Shown here one piece after another: positions 10,280 through 18,872 of a stretch of 44,285 nucleotides of DNA. Under the pieces are notes generated by a model that had not been told where the DNA came from, ran no database searches, and saw only the letters and a program-made list of their open reading frames with translations. Position numbers and translations under genes: made by a program. Source of the DNA: Candidatus Rokubacteria bacterium 13_1_40CM_69_27 (lineage in GTDB: Bacteria > Methylomirabilota > Methylomirabilia > Rokubacteriales > CSP1-6); contig MNEF01000039.1 of NCBI GenBank assembly GCA_001917535.1, forward strand, positions 1 to 44,285. The letters run 5' to 3'. Numbering within the stretch: position 1 is the first letter of the stretch; each line of letters begins with the position of its first letter.

Positions 10280-10309
10280 ACTATGAGGGCTCCCATTTGT
10301 CAACGTCAA
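10280..10309 (-). promoter_or_regulatory. Candidate sigma-70-type promoter for the Liv operon
   Basis: On the minus strand TTGACG (10309-10304) is followed after 18 nt by CATAGT (10285-10280), a weak -10. A second TTGACA immediately follows the first -35 hexamer but has no good -10 partner. This would give a leader of about 165 nt before the binding-protein gene. The match is modest, and the housekeeping consensus of this lineage is unknown. Confidence 0.35.
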
Positions 10310-10370
10310 AGCCAGTCGCCCTTTGGCTGGAGGTGGTGGTAGCCTCCCTGTGTTCGGGGAGGAAGAGATT

Positions 10371-12338
10371 ATGGCCTACGAGTTTCGCTCGCTCTTCACG
10401 CCGGTCCAGGTGGGCTCCGTCACCCTCAAGAACCGAATCTACTCCTCCGGCCACGCCGAGGCCATGGCCGAGGGCGGCCGGCCGACGGAGCGGCTGCGAC
10501 GGTACCACGAGGCGAAGGCGCAGGGCGGGTGTGCCCTCACGATCTTCGGGGGGTCCTCGAGCGTCCATCCGTCGTCGCCGGCGGCGGCCTGGAGACAGAT
10601 CGCCAACCACGACGACTCCATCATTCCCGCGTATTGTGAGATGGCCGACGCCGTGCACCGCCACGACTGCCTCGTCTTCACCCAGTTGACGCATCTCGGT
10701 CGGCGAGCCCAATCGGATACCGAGGCGTCCCACGTGCTGCTGGCACCCTCCCAGATCCCTGAAAAAGTCCACCGCGAGGTGCCTCACGAGCTCGAGCCCG
10801 AGCAGATCGCGGCGCTGGTCCGCGCGTTCGGCGACGCGGCTGGCCGCTGCCGAGCGGGCGATCTGGACGGCATTGAGATCTCGATGGCGCACAACCACCT
10901 GATCGATCAGTTCTGGTCTCCGCTCTTCAACCAGCGAACTGACGACTATGGTGGAAGCCTCGAGAACCGGATGCGATTCGCCTTCGAAGTCCTGGCGGAG
11001 ATCCGGCGGCAGGTGGGGCGGGACTTCGTGGTGGGGGCCCGCATCTCCGGCGACGAGCTCACGCCCGGGGGCCTCAGCGCGCGGGACATGGGCGAGATCG
11101 CCCGCCGCCTCGTGGCGTCGGGGCTGGTGGACTTCCTGTCGATCATCGGCGGCGGCGCCCACACCTATTCCCTGCAGGCTGCCGCAGTCCCGAACATGAG
11201 CTTTCCCACCGCCGTGTACGCGCCGCTGGCGGCAGCGATCAGGCGGGTCGCCCCCGCGATGCCGATCCTGCACGCGAGCCGGATCGTGGATCCGATCCAG
11301 GCGGACCAGCTCGTGGCGGCGGGGCACGTGGACGTCGTCGGCATGACCCGGGCTCTGATCGCGGACCCCGACCTCCCCGGGAAGGCGCGTGAGGGTCGGT
11401 TCGACGACATCCGGACGTGCGTGGGGGCGAACGAGGGGTGCATCGACCGGATTTACCAGGGCAAGCCGGTGACCTGCGTTCAAAACCCCACGACCGGACG
11501 TGAAGGGGAGCTCGGTGACGTTCGCCCGGCCAGCACCGCGAAGAAGGTCCTGGTGGTCGGAGGTGGGGTCGCGGGGCTGGAGGCGGCCCGCGTGGCCGCG
11601 CTGCGGGGTCATCGTGTCGTGCTCTTCGAGAAGGAGGAGCAGCTGGGTGGCCAAGTCCTCCTCGCCGCTCGCGCTCCCGCCCGCGCCGAATACGGGGGCA
11701 TCGTCCGCTTTCTGGCCGTCCAGGTGGAGAAGCTCGGGGTCGAGATCCGTCTCGCGGTCGAGGCCACGCCCTCGGTGGTGCTGGCCGAGCACCCGGATGC
11801 GGTCGTCATCGCCACCGGGTCTCACCCCTACGTGCCTCCGCTCCCCGGCGTGGACGGCAAGCACGTCGTGACGGATCGAGACGTGCTGGCGGACAGCGCG
11901 ACGGTTGGAGCCAACGTCGTCGTCGTCGACGACGTCCATACCCAGCAGGCGCTCTCGACCGCCGAGCTCCTGCTGGATCAGCGCAAGCGGGTCGAAGTGC
12001 TCTCGCCGCTCTTCTACGTCGGTCAGGACGTCGGTATCACCTCCATCGCCCCCCTCTACACGCGCCTCTTCCAGAAGGGTGCGGTCCTCACCCCGCACAC
12101 CGAGCTCCGCGCCATCGAGGGCTCGACGGTGATCGCCGCCAACGTGTACTCGGGGGCCGAGCGCCGGATCGAGGGCGTCGATACCGTGGTCCTGGCGATG
12201 GGAAGCCGCTCGACCGATGGGCTCTACCGCGCGCTCAAAGGTCGCGTCGCGGCGCTTCACGCGGTGGGGGACTGCGTGGCGCCGCGGGGCGTCCACCAGG
12301 CGATGCTCGACGGCACCCGCGCGGGGCGGGCGATCTGA
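10371..12338 (+). CDS. Old Yellow Enzyme/trimethylamine dehydrogenase-family FMN/FAD oxidoreductase
   Basis: This 655-aa two-domain flavoprotein resembles 2,4-dienoyl-CoA reductase and the tri-/dimethylamine dehydrogenases. An N-terminal FMN TIM barrel (residues about 5-340, beginning LFTPVQVGSVTLKNRI) includes the HNHL active-site-like segment AHNHLIDQFWSPLFNQRTDDYGGS. A C-terminal NAD(P)/FAD domain starts with VLVVGGGVAGLEAA near residue 392. Between them the iron-sulfur region has Cys350, Cys357 and Cys369 at the standard spacing, but position 353 (normally Cys) is Ala. The ATG at 10371 has GGAGG 8-9 nt upstream. It is the first gene of the plus-strand operon. Oxidative N-demethylation of a betaine or N-methyl amino acid is a plausible role from family and context, not shown. 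Confidence 0.87.
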   Translation: MAYEFRSLFTPVQVGSVTLKNRIYSSGHAEAMAEGGRPTERLRRYHEAKAQGGCALTIFGGSSSVHPSSPAAAWRQIANHDDSIIPAYCEMADAVHRHDCLVFTQLTHLGRRAQSDTEASHVLLAPSQIPEKVHREVPHELEPEQIAALVRAFGDAAGRCRAGDLDGIEISMAHNHLIDQFWSPLFNQRTDDYGGSLENRMRFAFEVLAEIRRQVGRDFVVGARISGDELTPGGLSARDMGEIARRLVASGLVDFLSIIGGGAHTYSLQAAAVPNMSFPTAVYAPLAAAIRRVAPAMPILHASRIVDPIQADQLVAAGHVDVVGMTRALIADPDLPGKAREGRFDDIRTCVGANEGCIDRIYQGKPVTCVQNPTTGREGELGDVRPASTAKKVLVVGGGVAGLEAARVAALRGHRVVLFEKEEQLGGQVLLAARAPARAEYGGIVRFLAVQVEKLGVEIRLAVEATPSVVLAEHPDAVVIATGSHPYVPPLPGVDGKHVVTDRDVLADSATVGANVVVVDDVHTQQALSTAELLLDQRKRVEVLSPLFYVGQDVGITSIAPLYTRLFQKGAVLTPHTELRAIEGSTVIAANVYSGAERRIEGVDTVVLAMGSRSTDGLYRALKGRVAALHAVGDCVAPRGVHQAMLDGTRAGRAI

Positions 12339-12390
12339 TCGGGAGCCAGCACACCGGGAGCGTGCGTACCGGAGAGGACGAGGTGCTCGT

Positions 12391-13224
12391 ATGGCACAAC
12401 CGCGGGTGATCTACGAGGCGAAGCCGGGCTCGCCCATCGACGTCGACCGAGCGTTCTACGATCGCCTCCGGAGCGGGAAGCGGACGCGCGTCGATCGCTT
12501 CATCGTTCCGATCCGGACCGGCCGAGCCTGGCCCGTCCGGGCCGGTCAACTGTTCCGCATCGTCGCCGTCGAGGGGCCGCAGGTCGCGGACTTCAACGCC
12601 TGGCACCTCCACAATCCGCGCGAGCGCTTCTGGGCCGCCAGAACCAAACAGCTCCACCGGGCCCACGTCACGACGTACGACCGGCTCTGGTCGTGCCTGC
12701 CGTATCTGAGACCCATGCTGACGATCACGCATGACACCATCCAGTACGGACGTGACGAGGACGGCGCCGGATGTCATGACCTCCTGGGCACGCGCTGCGA
12801 TCCGTACGTGCACAAGCTCCTCAACGGCGAGGACTTCGACCTCTGCTGCCACTCCAACCTCGTGCGCGCCGTCGCGCCGTATCGCCTCACCGAGTTCGAC
12901 GTCCACGACGTCCTCAACGTCTTCCAGGTGACCGGCCTGACCCGGGACGAGCGCTACTTCGTCAAGCCGAGCCCGGCGAAGCAGGGCGACTTCATCGAGT
13001 TCTTCGCCGAGATCGACGTGCTGTGCGCGATCTCGACCTGCCCGCACGGCGACCTGTCCGTCCAGATGTGGGGACCCGCGGCGGGCGATCCGCTTTCCAC
13101 CTGCCGCCCGCTGGCGGTCGAGATCGACCAACCAGCGCCGGAGCTGCTCGATGGCTGGCAGTCGCCGCGTCCCGTCGATTATCGCGGCGGCCACGGCTTC
13201 CGCGCGCGTGTCCCCGAACCGTGA
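12391..13224 (+). CDS. DUF1989 protein (urea carboxylase-associated family), long form
   Basis: This 277-aa DUF1989 member is a paralogue of the 195-aa protein at 2673-3260. Shared features include GPQVADFNAWHLHN near residues 64-77, the segment ITHDTIQYG, then CHDLLGTRCDP, LCCHSNLVRA and ISTCPHGDLS. It has about 40 extra N-terminal residues and a C-terminal extension. The ATG at 12391 follows a GGAG/GAGG-rich leader. Known DUF1989 pairs form a heteromeric carboxyguanidine deiminase; whether these two also pair is untested. It lies between the flavoprotein gene and hyuA in a same-strand operon, which suggests action on an amidine, ureido or carbamoyl group of the pathway intermediate. Confidence 0.85.
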   Translation: MAQPRVIYEAKPGSPIDVDRAFYDRLRSGKRTRVDRFIVPIRTGRAWPVRAGQLFRIVAVEGPQVADFNAWHLHNPRERFWAARTKQLHRAHVTTYDRLWSCLPYLRPMLTITHDTIQYGRDEDGAGCHDLLGTRCDPYVHKLLNGEDFDLCCHSNLVRAVAPYRLTEFDVHDVLNVFQVTGLTRDERYFVKPSPAKQGDFIEFFAEIDVLCAISTCPHGDLSVQMWGPAAGDPLSTCRPLAVEIDQPAPELLDGWQSPRPVDYRGGHGFRARVPEP

Positions 13225-13260
13225 CGCGTTCCCAGCCCCCGGGCGAGAGGAGCCGCGGCC

Positions 13261-15285
13261 TTGCCCTCGTCCGCGCGTGATTCCGCGCTCATTCGCGCTG
13301 GCGTCGACGTCGGCGGGACCTTCACCGATCTCGTGGCGCTGGACGCATCCGGTGGCATGGTGGCGTGCAAGGTCCCGACGTCGTCGCCCCAGCCTGCGCA
13401 CGGGGTCCTGGCCGGCCTCCAGATCCTGACCGCGACGAGCGGGACACCAGCCTCACTCGCTCACGGCACCACGATCGTGACCAACGCCATCGTCGAGCGC
13501 AGGACCTCGGCCGTCGGCCTTCTCACGACGCGCGGGTTCCGGGACGTGCTCGAGATCGCGCGGCAGAACCGGACGCATCTCTACCATCTCGACCTGCCGG
13601 CGAAGCCCGAGCCGCTCGTCCCCCGGCGGTTGAGGCTCGAGATCACGGAGCGCGTCGGACCAGACGGCGCGGTTCTGACGCCGCTCGCGCTCGACGAGAT
13701 CGCCCCGATCGTGGAGGCGTTTCGTCGGGAGGGTCTCGAGAGTGTGGCCGTCTGTCTCCTTCACGCGTACGCCAACCCCGCTCACGAGCGGGCCCTCCGG
13801 CTCGCGCTGGCGCCGCACTTTCGCCACGTGACGATCTCGAGCGACATCAACGCCGAGTTCCGTGAGTACGAGCGGACCAGCACTACCGTCCTCAACGCCG
13901 CCGTCATGCCCCTGGCGGCGGACTACGTCGACCAGCTCGCGGGTGCGCTTCATGGTCTGAACGCCGAGATGCAGATCCACCTGCTCCACTCCGCCGGCGG
14001 CATGATGTCGCTCGACGTGGCCCGCGCCCGCCCGCTGGCAATGGCGATGTCGGGCCCGGCCGCGGGAGCCGCGGCGGCCGCCCACCTGGCCCGGACGCTT
14101 CGTCTGGCCCGGGCGGTGGCATTCGACATGGGGGGCACCACGACCGACGTCTGCCTCATCGCCGACGGCGTCGCCGAGACCGCCTCCCAACGACGCCTGG
14201 GAGACTATCCCGTGCGGCTGCCGTTCGTGGCTGTCGAGTCGATCGGCGCCGGTGGCGGCTCGATCGCGCGGGCCGATGCGGCCGGCGCGCTCAAGGTCGG
14301 GCCGCAGAGCGCCGGAGCGTTTCCGGGCCCGGCCGCGTACGGGTTCGGGGGCGACGAACCCACTGTCACCGATGCCAACCTCGTCCTCGGCTATCTCGAC
14401 CCCGAGCGGGCGTACGGAGGCTCGATCCGCCTCGACCCCGGCCGCGCCTGGGCGGCGCTGGAGCGGCTCGGTCGGCGGTGGTCTCTGTCGCCTGTCGAGG
14501 CCGCCCACGGCGTCACCGAGGTCGCCAACGCCAACATGCTCCGGGCGCTCCGACTCGTCACGGTTCAGCGCGGCCACGACCTCCGGGAGTTTGCGCTGAT
14601 CGCTTACGGGGGTGCCGGTCCCGTCCATGCCGGGGCCCTCGCCTGTACGGCGGGGATCGCTCGCGTGATCGTGCCGGCGCACTCCGGGGTCTTCTCCGCG
14701 CTGGGCTGCCTGGTCTCGCCACTTCGTTACGACGCGGTGATGACTCTGCGGGGCCGGCTCGAGAGCTGGGAGGCCAAGCGGGCCGAAGAGGCCTTTCGCG
14801 ACCTCGAGGCTCAATGCGTGAAGCCGCTTCTCAGTGACGGCGTGGAAGAGGACCAGATCACGCTTCAGCGGAGCGCCGACCTCCGCTACGCCGGCCAGAA
14901 CTACGAGATCGACGTGCGCCACACGGAGGACGCCGCAGCGCTGCGCCGAACCTTCGAGGCCCGCCATCGCCAGCTCTACGGCTACGTGACGGGGGAGCGC
15001 GTCGAGTGTGTCACCCTCCGAGTGACCGCTCGCGCCCGGACGCTCGCCGCTGACCCGCCGGTCATCGAGCCCGCAGGCTCGCTCGCTCCGGTCGGCGAGC
15101 AGTCCGCCTACTTCCGCGAGACCGGCCAGCTGAGGATCGCCCGCTACCCGCGGAGCGCCTTCGGGGAAGGACGTTCCGTCGCGGGTCCGGCGCTCATCGA
15201 AGACGACTGGTCCACGATCGTGGTCTATCCCGGCCAGCGGTGTCAGGGCGACCGCTTCGGCAACCTGAGGCTGGAGGTCCTATGA
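13261..15285 (+). CDS. hyuA: Hydantoinase/oxoprolinase family protein HyuA (N-methylhydantoinase A-like)
   Basis: This is the ATP-binding subunit of an ATP-dependent lactam/hydantoin-opening enzyme (5-oxoprolinase, N-methylhydantoinase or acetophenone-carboxylase-like). The phosphate-binding motif GVDVGGTFTDLV is at residues 14-25, with LAHGTTIVTNAIVERR further on. Central Hydantoinase_A motifs SGPAAGAAAAA and FDMGGTTTDVCLI follow, then AYGGAGPVHA. The length of 674 aa is typical. It starts with TTG at 13261, preceded by GAGGAG; no better start lies upstream of the GGTFTD motif. It overlaps hyuB by ATGA. The exact substrate (hydantoin, N-methylhydantoin, oxoproline or aromatic ketone) cannot be fixed from sequence. 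Confidence 0.9.
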   Translation: MPSSARDSALIRAGVDVGGTFTDLVALDASGGMVACKVPTSSPQPAHGVLAGLQILTATSGTPASLAHGTTIVTNAIVERRTSAVGLLTTRGFRDVLEIARQNRTHLYHLDLPAKPEPLVPRRLRLEITERVGPDGAVLTPLALDEIAPIVEAFRREGLESVAVCLLHAYANPAHERALRLALAPHFRHVTISSDINAEFREYERTSTTVLNAAVMPLAADYVDQLAGALHGLNAEMQIHLLHSAGGMMSLDVARARPLAMAMSGPAAGAAAAAHLARTLRLARAVAFDMGGTTTDVCLIADGVAETASQRRLGDYPVRLPFVAVESIGAGGGSIARADAAGALKVGPQSAGAFPGPAAYGFGGDEPTVTDANLVLGYLDPERAYGGSIRLDPGRAWAALERLGRRWSLSPVEAAHGVTEVANANMLRALRLVTVQRGHDLREFALIAYGGAGPVHAGALACTAGIARVIVPAHSGVFSALGCLVSPLRYDAVMTLRGRLESWEAKRAEEAFRDLEAQCVKPLLSDGVEEDQITLQRSADLRYAGQNYEIDVRHTEDAAALRRTFEARHRQLYGYVTGERVECVTLRVTARARTLAADPPVIEPAGSLAPVGEQSAYFRETGQLRIARYPRSAFGEGRSVAGPALIEDDWSTIVVYPGQRCQGDRFGNLRLEVL

Positions 15286-16913
15286 CCACCGCGGCCGTCC
15301 ACCCGGTGACGCTCGAGGTCGTGCGCAACGCCCTCTACGCCATCGCCGAGGAAATGAGCGTGATCGTGATGCGCTCGGCGCGCTCACCATTGCTCAAGGA
15401 GGCGGGCGATCTTTCCTCAGCGCTCACCGATGCCGAAGGCCGCCTCATCGCCCAGGGGCGCGACATCCCGATCCACATGGGCGTCATGGGGTTCACGGTG
15501 AAGGAGCTCCTCAAGCGGGTGCCCGCCGACCGGTTCAGGGATGGCGACGTCTGGTTCCTCAACCTCCCGGAGATCGGAGGCAACCATCTCCCTGACGTCA
15601 AGGCGGTGCGCCCGATCTTCGCCGAGGGCCGGCTGGTGGCGTTCGCGATCAGCCTGGCCCACTGGGCCGACATCGGTGGGACCGTGCCCGGCAGCTACGT
15701 CCCCTGGGCGACCGAGTGCTACCAGGAGGGATTGCGGCTGGCGCCGATCCGCCTCTTTTCGTCGAGCGGACCCGAGCGAGAGGCGATCGAGGTGGTCCTC
15801 TCCAACGTCCGGGGCCGTGAGGAGCGAGAGGGTGACCTCTTCGCGCAGTTCGCCGCCAACGATGTGGCGGCCCGCCGGCTCGGCGACCTGTTCGCGCGCT
15901 ATGGCGCTGAGATCCTCACGGCCTGCTTCGACCGGCTCCAGGCGGAGTCGGAGATGCAGATGCGTGATGCCCTTCGCGCGCTGCCGGACGGCACGTATGA
16001 CGGCGAGGACTGGCTCGACGACGACGGCGTGGAGGCGCGACCGATCCGGATCAAGGTGCGCATCACCATCGCGGGCGACGAGGCGACGTTCGACTTCGCC
16101 GGCACGGACCCTCAGGCGCGCGGCCCGGTCAACACGACGCCGTTCATCGCCTGCTCGTCCGTCTACTACGCCATGAAGGCGCTGATCGCTCCCGACGTGC
16201 CGCCGAACGACGGCTGTTACCGTCCGCTCCGCGTCGTCGTGCCGCCGCGCACGGCGCTCGATCCCGATCCCGACCGCCCCGTGGTCGGCGGGAACCACGA
16301 GACCTCGCAGCGGGTGGTCGACGCCATTTTCAAAGCGCTGGCGTCGATCCTGCCCGACCGGGTCGCCGCCGGCGGGCCGACGACCTCGGGTCTGCTCCTG
16401 TTCGGCACTCGGCTGGCGGATGGCCGCTGGGCGATCCTCTACGAGGTTCACGGAGGCGGCGAGGGCGCGACGGCCGCGAAGGACGGCGTCTCGGCGGTAC
16501 GCGTGCACATGTCGAACGTGATGAACACGCCGACCGAGGTCATCGAGAGCGAGTACCCCTTTATCATCGAGGAGCACGCCCTCCGCCCGGGCTCGGCGGG
16601 CGATGGCCACCACCGCGGCGGGCTCGGCTTGCGTCGGGCGTACCGTGTGCTGGGGGAGGACGTGACGCTCACCACCATGTTCGAGCGCCGCCTGATCCCG
16701 CCCTGGGGCCTCGACGGGGGCGGTGACGCCCTGCCATTTCGCGTCACCATTTATTCGCAGACGGGAGAGCGGGTGGTCGGCGGGAAGGAGACCCTCGCCC
16801 TCCGGCGCGGCGATCTCGTGCTGGTCGAAACGTGTGGCGGCGGCGGCTACGGGGCGCCGGCCGCGCGGGCGGCCGAGCTCCGGGCCCGGGATCTTCGGGA
16901 AGGCTACGTATGA
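15282..16913 (+). CDS. hyuB: Hydantoinase B/oxoprolinase family protein HyuB
   Basis: This 543-aa partner of HyuA carries the Hydantoinase_B domain (start HPVTLEVVRNALYAIAEEM) with the conserved segments GDVWFLNLPEIGGNHLPD, DPQARGPVNTTPF and GGNHETSQRVVD. A glycine-rich C-terminal CGGGGYG region is also present. The ATG at 15282 overlaps the HyuA stop (ATGA), and its own stop overlaps the next SDR start in the same way, so the three proteins are probably made in fixed ratio. HyuA and HyuB together form the cytoplasmic ATP-dependent ring-opening or carboxylating enzyme. No third small carboxylase subunit, as in acetone carboxylase, is present, which favours hydantoinase/oxoprolinase activity. 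Confidence 0.9.
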   Translation: MTTAAVHPVTLEVVRNALYAIAEEMSVIVMRSARSPLLKEAGDLSSALTDAEGRLIAQGRDIPIHMGVMGFTVKELLKRVPADRFRDGDVWFLNLPEIGGNHLPDVKAVRPIFAEGRLVAFAISLAHWADIGGTVPGSYVPWATECYQEGLRLAPIRLFSSSGPEREAIEVVLSNVRGREEREGDLFAQFAANDVAARRLGDLFARYGAEILTACFDRLQAESEMQMRDALRALPDGTYDGEDWLDDDGVEARPIRIKVRITIAGDEATFDFAGTDPQARGPVNTTPFIACSSVYYAMKALIAPDVPPNDGCYRPLRVVVPPRTALDPDPDRPVVGGNHETSQRVVDAIFKALASILPDRVAAGGPTTSGLLLFGTRLADGRWAILYEVHGGGEGATAAKDGVSAVRVHMSNVMNTPTEVIESEYPFIIEEHALRPGSAGDGHHRGGLGLRRAYRVLGEDVTLTTMFERRLIPPWGLDGGGDALPFRVTIYSQTGERVVGGKETLALRRGDLVLVETCGGGGYGAPAARAAELRARDLREGYV

Positions 16914-17698
16914 GCCGGAAGCTCGAGGGTCGGATGGCGATCGTCACCGGCGCGGCGAAAGGGATGGGCCGCGACATCTGCCTCACGCTCGCGCGCGAGG
17001 GCGCGCATCTCACGCTGGCCGCCCGCGAGGTCGAGCCGCTCAAGACGCTCGCCGTCGAGATCGAGGCGCTCGGCCGGCGCGCCAGGGTGCAGCCGACCGA
17101 CGTCACCGACGAAGCCTCGGTGGCGGCGCTGGTCGCCGCGACGCTGGCCGCCTTCGGCGGCCGGATCGATATCCTCGTGAACGCGGCCGGGATCACGGGA
17201 CCGATCGAGACGCCGGTCTGGGAGATCAAGGCCGAGGACTTCGACACGGTGCTGGCCGTCAACCTGCGCGGGACCTTTCTGCCGATCAAGCACGTGCTGC
17301 CGACGATGATCGCCCAGCGGTACGGGAAGGTCATCAATATCAGCGGGACCTCGGGGCTCCGCGGATACAAGTACCGGGCCGCCTACTCGTCATCCAAGTG
17401 GGCGCTTCGCGGCCTCACGCGGACCGTGGCGCTCGAGGTCGGTCCCTACAACATCAACGTCAACGCGGTCCATCCGGGCATTGTGGCCGGTGACCGGATG
17501 GACAGGCTCTGCCGCGAGAAGGCGAAGCAGCGCGGCTGGACTCCCGAGCAGGTTCATCAGGAGTACGTGAACGAGATGGCGCTGCGCCGTGTCACGACAG
17601 CACAGGACGTCGCCAACGCCGTCTGCTTTCTCGCCTCCGACGATTCGCGAAACATGACCGGACAGTCGGTCACGGTGGACGGCGGCTGGGACGTCTAA
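16910..17698 (+). CDS. SDR-family oxidoreductase (stop codon completed by IS insertion)
   Basis: This 262-aa classical SDR has the cofactor motif TGAAKGMG at residues 14-21, NAAG instead of the usual NNAG, ISGTSG with the catalytic Ser, YSSSK with Tyr and Lys, and the terminal TGQSVTVDGGW. It overlaps hyuB by ATGA, so it belongs to the hyuAB unit. It probably handles a hydroxyl/keto intermediate. Its stop codon TAA is made of the TA target dinucleotide of the IS630 element plus the first base of that element. Without the insertion the reading frame would end with TAG at the same codon, so the protein is unchanged. Confidence 0.88.
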   Translation: MSRKLEGRMAIVTGAAKGMGRDICLTLAREGAHLTLAAREVEPLKTLAVEIEALGRRARVQPTDVTDEASVAALVAATLAAFGGRIDILVNAAGITGPIETPVWEIKAEDFDTVLAVNLRGTFLPIKHVLPTMIAQRYGKVINISGTSGLRGYKYRAAYSSSKWALRGLTRTVALEVGPYNINVNAVHPGIVAGDRMDRLCREKAKQRGWTPEQVHQEYVNEMALRRVTTAQDVANAVCFLASDDSRNMTGQSVTVDGGWDV

Positions 17699-17723
17699 TG
17701 AATCTCGCAGAATAGATTAGAGG
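17698..17723 (+). repeat. IS630 left terminal inverted repeat
   Basis: The 26-bp end starts ATGAATCTCGCAGAATA. Its complement is at 18798-18823 with three mismatches, all in the inner part. Confidence 0.9.
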
Positions 17724-17728
17724 CCATG

Positions 17729-18768
17729 TCAGAATCGCAACCCAGCGTGGTGCAGGAAGGCGAAGGCCAAGCGGGGTTGACAGCGAATGCGGGCAAAGCC
17801 GCGACGGAGCGGGGTACGGAGCGTGGTGAGATCGGGCGCGCACACGTTGGCAAGTTCGCACGTCTTAACGGTACCCCAGACTTGTTCGACGGGGTTCAGG
17901 TCCGGAGCATAGGCCGGCAGGCGCTCGACGGTGAGCCACCGTCGTTGTCGTCGCAGGAAGTCGAGCATGCGACGGCTCTTATGCCCGCCCAGCCCATCCC
18001 AAATGAGGATGACTCGACCGCCTCGGAAATGCCGGTGGAGCGCCTGCACGAACGTGATGAGCACGCCGTCGGTGTAGCTGCCCGCGTGCGTCTGAAAGAA
18101 AAAGCGACTGCGACGGCCGTCCCAGCGAAACGCCAAGGCGCCCGCGATGGAGAGGCGTTTCCAGTTCCCGCCGGTGGGCGTCAGGATGGGCGTCTCGCCG
18201 CGCGGGGCCCAGGTGCGGCGGACGACGGGCTGCTGGGAGACCCCGCTTTCGTCCTCGAAGAGGAGCCACGCGTGTTGCCGTCGGGCGTTTTTTTTAGGGC
18301 AGCCCAGCGCCGGCTCTTCCACTGCGCGATCGCGGCCTCGTCCCGTTCGCGCGCCTGCCGGGCCGGGCGTTGGAGCGACCAGCCTAAGGCCCGCAGCACC
18401 CGCCAGACATGGCCGGGATGATGTGCGACGCCGGTGCGGCGCTTGATCAGGGCCGCGACGCGCGGCAACGTCCACAACGCCGTCGTGAACCCATGCGCCT
18501 CGGGGCCGGCCCGCAGCGCGCGTTCGATCCCTCGCAACTCCCGCGGCCCGAGCCGCGGCTTGCGGCCCGCCCGGCCCGCCGCTTTCAGCCCCTTCCGCCC
18601 CTCGGCGCGCCAGGTCTGATACCAGTGATTCGCGGCCGCAGTCGTCACGCCCAACTGCCGCGCCACCGCGGCCTGCGATTCGCCCCGCGCGAACAGCCGC
18701 GCGGCCTGGAGCCGGCGCGCTTCCAACGCAGCAAAATCCCGACGGGATCCGCGGCTCGGAGTTGGCAT
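17729..18768 (-). CDS. IS630-family transposase, two frames joined by a -1 frameshift
   Basis: The DDE transposase is encoded in two overlapping frames. The upstream frame (18768 to 18181) carries the helix-turn-helix region, including ESQAAVARQLGV and HWYQTWRAEG. The downstream frame holds the catalytic core: FEDES (first Asp), LIWDGLGGHKS (second Asp) and APDLNPVEQVWG (Glu, about 36 residues after the second Asp), ending at 17729. On the coding strand CTA AAA AAA ACG at 18297-18286 is a classic A AAA AAA slippery site. Sliding back one base there joins the helix-turn-helix domain to the DDE domain, giving one product of about 346 aa. Programmed -1 frameshifting is known in IS630 elements, so this is probably functional rather than broken. 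Confidence 0.87.
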
Positions 18769-18797
18769 GAATCAGCATGGCATCGTACCCGTGAAAT

Positions 18798-18823
18798 CCA
18801 CTAACTTATTCTGCGAGATTCAT
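18798..18823 (-). repeat. IS630 right terminal inverted repeat
   Basis: This is the inverted partner of 17698-17723. It is followed directly by the duplicated TA at 18824-18825. Confidence 0.9.
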
Positions 18824-18872
18824 TAGTGTGCCGTCCTCGAAGTGATGGTACGGGCCGGCCAGCACACGGCGT

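Larger units (their letters stand above)
17698..18823 (-). mobile_element. IS630-family insertion sequence, complete (1126 bp)
   Basis: The element has 26-bp terminal inverted repeats (17698-17723 and 18798-18823, 23 of 26 matching, the outer 17 perfect). It is flanked by TA dinucleotides (17696-17697 and 18824-18825), the target duplication expected for IS630/mariner-type elements. One frameshifted transposase gene fills the interior on the minus strand. Length and structure are normal for the family, and both ends look intact, so it may be recent or still active. It separates the hyuAB-SDR genes from the molybdenum hydroxylase genes. Confidence 0.9.

Noticed and set aside
13453-14967. Minus-strand frame of 504 codons across hyuA
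   Set aside because: HyuA motifs on the other strand are complete; this is a shadow frame.
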